Assembly (NCBI GenBank): GCA_964593705.1
Contig: CAZQIV010000010.1
Location: 1-64,000 of the forward strand
Source of the DNA: SABY01 sp964593705
GTDB lineage: Bacteria > Bacteroidota > Bacteroidia > Bacteroidales > 4484-276
DNA: 64,000 bases
Reading direction: 5' to 3'
How positions within the stretch are numbered: position 1 is the first letter of the stretch; every line of letters begins with the position of its first letter. Below the pieces are notes generated by a model. It searched no databases. It worked only from the letters and a program-made list of their open reading frames with translations, and was not told the origin of the DNA. The translations under genes were made by a program, and so were the position numbers. Of the stretch, positions 58,425-64,000 are shown one piece after another.

Positions 58425-61400
58425 TTATTTCAGCACCTGCTCGATGGTATGGTTGTATGTATTCAGCATAATTTTATCGTCCAACACTTGTTGAGCATAT
58501 TCCAAAGCCCTGGTTCCGATTTGTTGTTTTAAGCCGGGTGTGTTTTTCAGTTTTAGGATGTAGTTTATGAACTCATCCACATTTTCCGGCTTAGCGAGAA
58601 AGCCATTTTTTCCATGCTCAATAATTGTGGGTAAGCCTCCTACTGCCGAGGCAATTACAGGTACTGATGATGCCATAGCTTCAAGCACCGCATTGGGCCT
58701 TCCGTCGAGGATTGAGGGTAAAACCATCACATCGGCTGCTTGCAGTGCATCAACTGTGTTAATTATCCCCGGGCTTAAAATTCGCTGGTGAAGTCCTTTA
58801 TTTTTTATTTCACAAAGTACCTCATCAAACATCGGCCCTTTCCCGCCCATTAAAAAGTAAATATTTTCATCTTTTAGCTCTTGTGCCATTTGTAAAACCG
58901 CTTTGGGGTTTTTTTCGGACGAAAACCGACCCAGGTAAGCCACCAAAAATGCCTCCTGTGGAATGTTATACTTTTGCCTGAAATTACCCCCATTGCCTTT
59001 AATAGCATATTTTAATAAATTTACTCCATTGTGAATTAGTTTTATTTTATCGGATTTTTCTCTATAAGTATTTTTTAAGGTTTCTACAATCTTTTCGTTT
59101 TCAACAATATTCATGTGGATGTACCGGGAGTATCGTCGGTTATTTTTAATGTGCCCGCTTTCGTTGAATAAAAAATCCACCACTTTTAAATCGGGTCGGT
59201 GCTTTTTAATTTTTGGCAGGCTATGGTAGGTCATTTCGCTACCAGCTATCAGGAGCAAGTCGGGGGCATGAGCTTCAACCAGGTACAGGATGAATTTTTT
59301 GCGTTCCTCATTCGTATTTAAAAATCTGCTGAGGTGATAAATACGCGGGGTGATTTTTTCAAAAGCTTTGGTATTGTCACCAAATTCATCCGAAAATTCC
59401 AGTGTTGTAAAAAAGGTAATCTCGTAAAACTGCGATAGAAATCCAAAGATGTTCAGGAAAATAGTATCCACACCACCCATAATCATTAATGGAAGTGCTA
59501 TCATCAAGTGTTTTTTATGGCTTTTTTGTTTTAGGTTGATAAAAGGGTTTTTAACATCAAAATTTAGCTTGGATGCTTTTTTTCGTTTTTCAACAAATGG
59601 GGGTGCATTAAAAGCGACATTATCCTCGATGATTATTCTTTTCTGCTCTTCGATTGGGGTAAGCGATTTTGCCGACATACTGCTATTATGCACCCGATAA
59701 CGCATCAAGGACTCGTTCATGTTTTTGAATCTAAAACCATGACCCGCCGCCCGTACCCAAAATTCCCAGTCTTCGGATACATGGCCTCTGCCAATCGGGT
59801 AGTCTTTAAATTTACCGGCTGTTTTCCAAACGTCTTTTCTATATACAGCCAGCACAGCCACCGTGTTACCAATGCTTGTCAGGGTGTTGTAATCGGCATA
59901 CGAAGTTTTCCATATTTCGTTGGAATCCCCAAAAGATTGTACCCAGGGATAAACTATATCGTATCGAAAAGCTTCGAGAAGAAAGACGGCTTTTTCGATA
60001 TAGCTTGGTTCTATTTTATCGTCAGCATCAAGGCTGCAAATATATTTCCCCTTTGCTTTTTCGATTCCAAAATTTCGGTTGCTGCCCAGCATATATCTTT
60101 TTTCCCTTTGGTAAACTTTTACCAGAGGGTGTTTAATTTTTGAAACTACCTCTATGGTGTATGGGTCATCCGAACCTCCGTCAATAACCAGGATTTCGAT
60201 GTTTTTAAACGTTTGATTGCATGCTGACCCGATGGCTTCGGGGAGGAACTTCCCATAATTTACATTCGGAATAATGATGCTGACCAGTGGGGTGTTTTCG
60301 GGCCAGCACAGGTTTTTTATACGCTTTTTGCGCTGGTATTTTTTAAAACGATTTGTGGCATCGGGCAGGAGGTTCAATTTCCTAAAAATTCCTTCGCCGG
60401 TTTTTTGAGAAAGCAAAGCCATTCGTTTTCTGGTGGCGCTGTTTGGTAAAACCTTTTCGGATATAATTCGTATGTCGTTTGCCAGTTTCCAGGTGTTTGA
60501 GTTAAAAACCTGATCGTGCAAGAGTTTTTGTTCACGGATTATCGGTTCAAGTTCTTCACTCCGCATAGCATAACCAATTTGCAGAGCTTCCGAAAAACTT
60601 ACTTTGAGCTCGTCTTTTGTAATTAGATCAATGGCCTGTAAAATAACCGGGAAATGCTTTGCCCCGGCATATTTCATAAGCAGGATGTAGAATTTATATA
60701 CGTTCTGATAGCGTTCAGTCAAGGTTTCACCCTCCCAAACGCCGTCCTCTTGCTTGCGATGCACTGCCATGGTTTCGGGCAGGTATTTTACGTTCCCCTT
60801 ACGAGCAAAAACAAGATGCAGTGGCCAGTCGGGGAAATGTGTTTTACTGAAATCCCGTGGATACACATCCACATTATTTCGGTAAACGACACTACAATTC
60901 GGAATGAAGTTTTCGTTCAATAAGTCAACAAACTCAAATTCGCTTCTGTGATTAAGCAAGTGGGCAAAATGTTTTTTGTGCTCTTCAAAGTCGGTGTTGT
61001 TGCCCCCAATAAAACCTGCATCGTGAAAACAAACCGTAAAATTTGAATTTGCTTCCAAAAAATCAATTTGCTTTTGTAATTTCAGCGGATCGGTCCAGTA
61101 ATCATCGCCCTCACATATAGCAATGTATTTACCTTTTAATTCAGGGAATGCTCTCGTGGTGTATATGTCATAAAGACTCATACCTTTGCTGTACAAGTTT
61201 TCGCTGCTGTATTTTACGTGTATCAGATCAGGGTATTTCTGCTCATATTCATTTAAAATCTCAACGGCGCCATCAGTCGAAGCATCATCGTGAATAAAAA
61301 TCTCAATCCTGAAATTGGTTTGCTGTGCAAGGAAACCATTGATAGCGTCAGATATAGTTTTATGATGGTTGTGGGTGAGGCAGCAAATACTTAGGCCTAT

Positions 61401-61436
61401 TTCCTGATCATCAGCCCATTCTATTTTTGTTTTCAT
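58425..61436 (-). CDS. Three-domain glycosyltransferase (GT2-GT2-GT4)
   Basis: 1003 residues from the ATG at 61436 (MKTKIEWADDQEIGLSICCL). Domain 1, GT2, about 15-270 (IHDDASTDGAVEIL, CEGDDYW). Domain 2, GT2, about 380-610 (SIIIPNVNYGKFLPEAIGSA, LDADDKIEPSY). Domain 3, GT4/GT1-like GT-B, about 645-1003 (MIALPLMIMGGVD, AYLGRFSSEKNPKAVLQMAQ, MGGKGPMFDEV, EAMASSVPVIASAVGGLPT). One polypeptide may add several sugars in sequence. A longer start at 61472 would overlap the methyltransferase fragment behind it. Confidence 0.88.
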   Translation of the reverse strand: MKTKIEWADDQEIGLSICCLTHNHHKTISDAINGFLAQQTNFRIEIFIHDDASTDGAVEILNEYEQKYPDLIHVKYSSENLYSKGMSLYDIYTTRAFPELKGKYIAICEGDDYWTDPLKLQKQIDFLEANSNFTVCFHDAGFIGGNNTDFEEHKKHFAHLLNHRSEFEFVDLLNENFIPNCSVVYRNNVDVYPRDFSKTHFPDWPLHLVFARKGNVKYLPETMAVHRKQEDGVWEGETLTERYQNVYKFYILLMKYAGAKHFPVILQAIDLITKDELKVSFSEALQIGYAMRSEELEPIIREQKLLHDQVFNSNTWKLANDIRIISEKVLPNSATRKRMALLSQKTGEGIFRKLNLLPDATNRFKKYQRKKRIKNLCWPENTPLVSIIIPNVNYGKFLPEAIGSACNQTFKNIEILVIDGGSDDPYTIEVVSKIKHPLVKVYQREKRYMLGSNRNFGIEKAKGKYICSLDADDKIEPSYIEKAVFLLEAFRYDIVYPWVQSFGDSNEIWKTSYADYNTLTSIGNTVAVLAVYRKDVWKTAGKFKDYPIGRGHVSEDWEFWVRAAGHGFRFKNMNESLMRYRVHNSSMSAKSLTPIEEQKRIIIEDNVAFNAPPFVEKRKKASKLNFDVKNPFINLKQKSHKKHLMIALPLMIMGGVDTIFLNIFGFLSQFYEITFFTTLEFSDEFGDNTKAFEKITPRIYHLSRFLNTNEERKKFILYLVEAHAPDLLLIAGSEMTYHSLPKIKKHRPDLKVVDFLFNESGHIKNNRRYSRYIHMNIVENEKIVETLKNTYREKSDKIKLIHNGVNLLKYAIKGNGGNFRQKYNIPQEAFLVAYLGRFSSEKNPKAVLQMAQELKDENIYFLMGGKGPMFDEVLCEIKNKGLHQRILSPGIINTVDALQAADVMVLPSILDGRPNAVLEAMASSVPVIASAVGGLPTIIEHGKNGFLAKPENVDEFINYILKLKNTPGLKQQIGTRALEYAQQVLDDKIMLNTYNHTIEQVLK

Positions 61437-61447
61437 TTTTTTTTGCA

Positions 61448-61698
61448 TTACTTTATTTTTTTGAAGATACACAAATTATTCAACCCCAGTTCAAACTTAC
61501 GATGCCTGATAAGTTTAAAGCCGGCCTGAGTGAACAAGGGTACTGTTTCGCGGGGATCGAAGCCATAGTGCTGCTCTAATGACATGGCATCAATAATCCT
61601 GATAAAACGTAATACATTAAGAATAATGTCAACCAATGGTGAGGGAACAGTTACAATAACTTGCTCCTTATGGAATAATATTTCATGGCAAGCTTGTG
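61448..61698 (-). pseudogene. Duplicated 3' fragment of the SAM methyltransferase gene
   Basis: Bases 61448-61698 repeat 62143-62393 nearly exactly (encoded DAMSLEQHYGFDPRETVPLF and RHRKFELGLNN in both). Only the C-terminal part of the methyltransferase is present, without the AdoMet-binding motif, so it is a nonfunctional fragment. It forms one of two direct repeats of about 250 bases flanking the VapBC-like remnant. Confidence 0.85.
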
Positions 61699-61719
61699 CG
61701 AAAATACTGTTTTGCGATA

Positions 61720-61901
61720 CTATTTTTTTCCTCGAAGTTCAGTTCTAAATTCATCAATATTTACAACGTGTACTTTTGGAAATTCGATTGTTCTTAAAAT
61801 ATTAAAATCTGATAAATCCAATGATACTTTGAAAATGACGATACAGATACCAATAATACATTTGTATCTATTACGATGCGTTTTTTTGTTTTACTCATCA
61901 T
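61720..61901 (-). pseudogene. PIN-domain toxin with internal deletion
   Basis: The 5' end reads KKRIVIDTNVLLVSVSSFSK, the classic start of a PIN toxin with the first catalytic Asp. It then runs into a stop after WIYQILIF. In another frame the 3' end reads LSDFNILRTIEFPKVHVVN IDEF, the classic PIN C terminus. Only about 180 bases remain of a gene normally near 400, so the middle with the other acidic residues is lost. Its start overlaps the antitoxin stop (ATGATGAGTAA). Confidence 0.8.
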
Positions 61902-62097
61902 TTAACCAATTGTCCATATCATCATTTGTTAATTTTTTTTCCATCCAAACCCTATTGGCATTTTCAATTGACTTTTTTGCGTAAAATCCGGCTAACTGAT
62001 TTTTTAATTCGATAAGTTCGGATTTATTCAAGTTTGTTGAATATAATTTTAAAATCTCTAATTGTAAATTTGATAACGGATTTGCAATAGTATTCAT
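61891..62097 (-). CDS. VapB-like antitoxin of the deleted PIN toxin
   Basis: 68 residues from the ATG at 62097 (MNTIANPLSNLQLEILKLYS). A helical N terminus (NLNKSELIELKNQLAGFYAK) is followed by a toxin-binding tail (KLTNDDMDNWLNDE). It is intact and overlaps the remnant of its PIN toxin gene. A longer start at 62133 adds an unlikely Cys-rich lead. Confidence 0.7.
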   Translation of the reverse strand: MNTIANPLSNLQLEILKLYSTNLNKSELIELKNQLAGFYAKKSIENANRVWMEKKLTNDDMDNWLNDE

Positions 62098-62142
62098 AAG
62101 TTGATTTTTTTTACAATTTAATAAGCCACACAAAACTAAGTT

Positions 62143-62694
62143 TTATTTTTCAAAAACAAACAAGTTATTCAACCCGAGTTCAAACTTACGATGCCTGATA
62201 AGTTTAAAGCCGGCCTGAGTGAACAAGGGTACTGTTTCGCGGGGATCGAAGCCATAGTGCTGCTCTAATGACATGGCATCTATTATCCTGAAAAACTGCA
62301 GTATCGCAAGAATGATGTCAACCAAGGGCGAGGGAACAGTTACAATAACTTGCCCCTTATGGACTAATATTTCATGGCAAGCTTGTGCGAAATTCTCCTG
62401 GTCGCATTTGGGGATGTGCTCAAAAACCGCGAGCACCGTGATGACATCAAACTTTTGACCCGCCAGCTTTTCTGTTGGAAAAACACTTTGGATTATCGTA
62501 ACATTGGCTGGAAGCCCGGATACCGGGTTTTCGGATTGCGGATCAATGCCTGTACCACTAATTTGTTTTTTGCCGAGAAAAGTAAAAAATTCGCCCCGGT
62601 TGCATCCGATGTCAAGCAAAGTACTTTTTTGCAGGATGTGTTTTGCAGCAGCATTAAACCGCCGGCGCTGTATGTAATTATCGAGCCATTTCAT
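62143..62694 (-). CDS. Class I SAM-dependent methyltransferase
   Basis: 183 residues from the ATG at 62694 (MKWLDNYIQRRRFN), overlapping the upstream gene by 17 bases. AdoMet-binding motif LLDIGCNRGEFF, then GTGIDPQ, FDVITVLAVFEHIP and GQVIVTVPSP. It is of the small methyltransferases (Methyltransf_11-like) found in glycan loci and may methylate a sugar or lipid-linked intermediate. Its last 250 bases are duplicated at 61448-61698. Confidence 0.88.
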   Translation of the reverse strand: MKWLDNYIQRRRFNAAAKHILQKSTLLDIGCNRGEFFTFLGKKQISGTGIDPQSENPVSGLPANVTIIQSVFPTEKLAGQKFDVITVLAVFEHIPKCDQENFAQACHEILVHKGQVIVTVPSPLVDIILAILQFFRIIDAMSLEQHYGFDPRETVPLFTQAGFKLIRHRKFELGLNNLFVFEK

Positions 62695-63850
62695 CCTTAT
62701 TTTGTTCTTTCGGTTTGAGATTGAGGATACGAACAAAGAAACTGGCAAACATTGTTTGTACGCCCAACGATATTAAAGTAAGTGCAGGAATCAAGAGCCG
62801 GAATGTTGAACTTACATCATTTAGCGACCCAAAGTTGACTTGCGCCCAATTGCAAAAAAGGATGATAAACAGGATTAATCCGGCCAACAGAAAAATCAGG
62901 CCTGCACCAATACCCCTTTCCAGTGTAAAGACTTCGAGAAAACGCAAATGTTTTTTACGGGCAGGAAACAAACCCTGGTTAATGGAAAACAGCCGGATAA
63001 AAACTGCAAAAAGGAAAAGCTGCCAGGATAGAATAGTTGTAGATCCGGCAATTGTAAGGGTATGGATATCGAGGCTAAATGTGGTTAAATTCAAGGTGCC
63101 GGGAAGCAAAACCAAGAGTGCAGCTATCGAAATAAATAAAAAGAATAAGGATGGGAAAAAGAACAACCACCGGGGACTATAAATGAGCAAAAACACCAAA
63201 TGCCGCCAGCCATCTCTCCAGGTATTTAAATGCGGGGCATGGCTCCGGCCATCGGGATGTAATACAATGGGCACTTCGGCCATTTTATATTCGAGTATTG
63301 TAGCCTTCACCACCATTTCGGAGGCAAACTCCATACCGCTTGTAGTTAGTCCCAACTCCAAAATCCTTTCCCTTGAAAACCCGCGCAAACCACAATGAAA
63401 ATCTTTGATGGCTGATTTAAAGAAAAGCCTCCCGATAAAAGATAAAACCGGATTACCAATATACCTGTGAAGAAATGGCATCGCCCCTTTTTCAATACCA
63501 CCTTTAAACCGGTTGCCCATCACCAGGTCGTGGCCCTCTCTTAGTTTTTCGACAAACTCCTCCAGGGGATAAAAATCGTAACTGTTATCCGCATCACCCA
63601 TAATGACATATTTCCCCATAGCGGCATTTATGCCTGCTTTCAATGCCGAACCATATCCCTTTTCCAATACTTCAACTACCCTGGCACCGTTGGTTTTAGC
63701 AATTTCAACGGAGTCATCAGTACTTCCATTGTCGGCAATTAAAACTTCCCCATCTATTTTATTTTCGGCAATAAACTTTTTGGCTTTTCCAATGCAGGTA
63801 GCCAGTGTTTCGGCCTCGTTTAAACAAGGCATCAGAATGGTAAGTTCCAT
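62678..63850 (-). CDS. Membrane-bound GT2 (dolichyl-phosphate mannosyltransferase-like)
   Basis: 390 residues. GT2 domain 1-220: LTILMPCLNEAETLATCIGK, IADNGSTDDS, MGDADNSYDF (metal motif DAD), DFHCGLRGFSRERI and SEMVVKAT. Four C-terminal transmembrane helices follow (about 225-385). The family transfers sugars onto polyprenyl phosphate at the cytoplasmic face. It precedes the methyltransferase with overlapping ends. Confidence 0.9.
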   Translation of the reverse strand: MELTILMPCLNEAETLATCIGKAKKFIAENKIDGEVLIADNGSTDDSVEIAKTNGARVVEVLEKGYGSALKAGINAAMGKYVIMGDADNSYDFYPLEEFVEKLREGHDLVMGNRFKGGIEKGAMPFLHRYIGNPVLSFIGRLFFKSAIKDFHCGLRGFSRERILELGLTTSGMEFASEMVVKATILEYKMAEVPIVLHPDGRSHAPHLNTWRDGWRHLVFLLIYSPRWLFFFPSLFFLFISIAALLVLLPGTLNLTTFSLDIHTLTIAGSTTILSWQLFLFAVFIRLFSINQGLFPARKKHLRFLEVFTLERGIGAGLIFLLAGLILFIILFCNWAQVNFGSLNDVSSTFRLLIPALTLISLGVQTMFASFFVRILNLKPKEQNKDEMAR

Positions 63851-63884
63851 ATTATTTTGCTTTTGTGTTATGCTTTATATTCTC

Positions 63885-64000
63885 TCAAAAATCGTAATCG
63901 AATATTGACTGTTTCCATTCCGGCGATTTCGTCCACTCTTCCCCGCATTTCATATCCCGATTCCACGATTCCCAAATGAAAAAACCAAGAGGTTTTTCTT
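63885..64000 (-). CDS. Partial gene at the window edge, C-terminal 37 residues
   Basis: The reverse strand ends a protein with FFIWESWNRDMKCGEEW and KSPEWKQSIFDYDF, then TGA. The rest lies beyond the window. Composition (Trp, Asp, Glu, Lys) marks this as the coding frame over an alternative open frame that ends at 63868. It is upstream of and co-directional with the GT2 gene, so it belongs to the polysaccharide locus. The family cannot be assigned from the visible part. Confidence 0.55.
   Translation of the reverse strand, partial: EKPLGFFIWESWNRDMKCGEEWTKSPEWKQSIFDYDF

Noticed and set aside
1..64000. tRNA, rRNA or riboswitch genes
   Set aside because: Scanned spacers by eye; none shows a tRNA cloverleaf, rRNA segment or recognisable riboswitch core.

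Overview
The window looks like a chromosomal segment of a Bacteroidota bacterium, probably from the Bacteroidales/Marinilabiliales side and quite possibly a metagenome-derived genome. Evidence: several secreted proteins end in type IX secretion (T9SS) sorting domains (YPNPS/SPNPS ... KKLVVQ); promoters carry the Bacteroidota -7 element TAnnTTTG; the ATP synthase locus starts with atpD-atpC and encodes the short epsilon and the long His-rich subunit a of this phylum; purine-rich Shine-Dalgarno sites are rare. I see no rRNA, tRNA or CRISPR array.

Layout. 0-3.7 kb: a small T9SS protein, a frameshifted tail-collar protein, and a toxin-antitoxin cluster (hicBA plus four antitoxin-like genes without toxins). 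3.7-16.7 kb: a 2667-residue T9SS surface protein with 15 copies of an EYFxDxDPGxG module plus LamG and PKD domains, then three paralogous secreted beta-helix proteins. A family of palindromic GACCCCCTCTAACTCCCC-type repeats fills the spacers here and has also entered the giant coding sequence in frame. 16.7-23.9 kb: a TPR/AraC membrane regulator and a FIST-sensor / PAS kinase / CheY-like / hybrid-kinase operon. 24.1-31.6 kb: the complete F1Fo ATP synthase locus atpDCBEFHAG, with repeat-filled spacers. 31.8-33.4 kb: an AT-rich pair, an AAA15-type ATPase plus a tiny two-helix membrane protein, which is a candidate defence module. 33.8-38.3 kb: GH18 chitinase, a truncated methionine sulfoxide reductase, a membrane protein, secreted endonuclease I and a QueD/PTPS enzyme. 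38.5-44.9 kb: a leucine-rich-repeat surface protein with associated envelope proteins and a secreted C1B peptidase. 45-46.8 kb: two atypical receiver-only regulators and a Nudix hydrolase.

46.8-64 kb is a leftward surface-polysaccharide locus: glycosyltransferases, a SAM methyltransferase, an RgpF-like protein and a Wzm/Wzt ABC exporter. It has been invaded repeatedly: a type II restriction-modification operon (C, M, HNH nuclease) follows a truncated glycosyltransferase; a HEPN/MNT toxin-antitoxin pair sits behind a palindromic operator-like site; and a VapBC-like pair with an internally deleted PIN toxin lies between two copies of the 3' end of the methyltransferase gene.

The main themes are mobile palindromic repeats that spread between and inside genes, and defence or addiction modules scattered through a glycan locus. 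Best candidates for something undescribed are the AAA15/two-helix pair, the in-frame repeat expansion of the giant T9SS protein, and the three-block WW-headed LRR protein.
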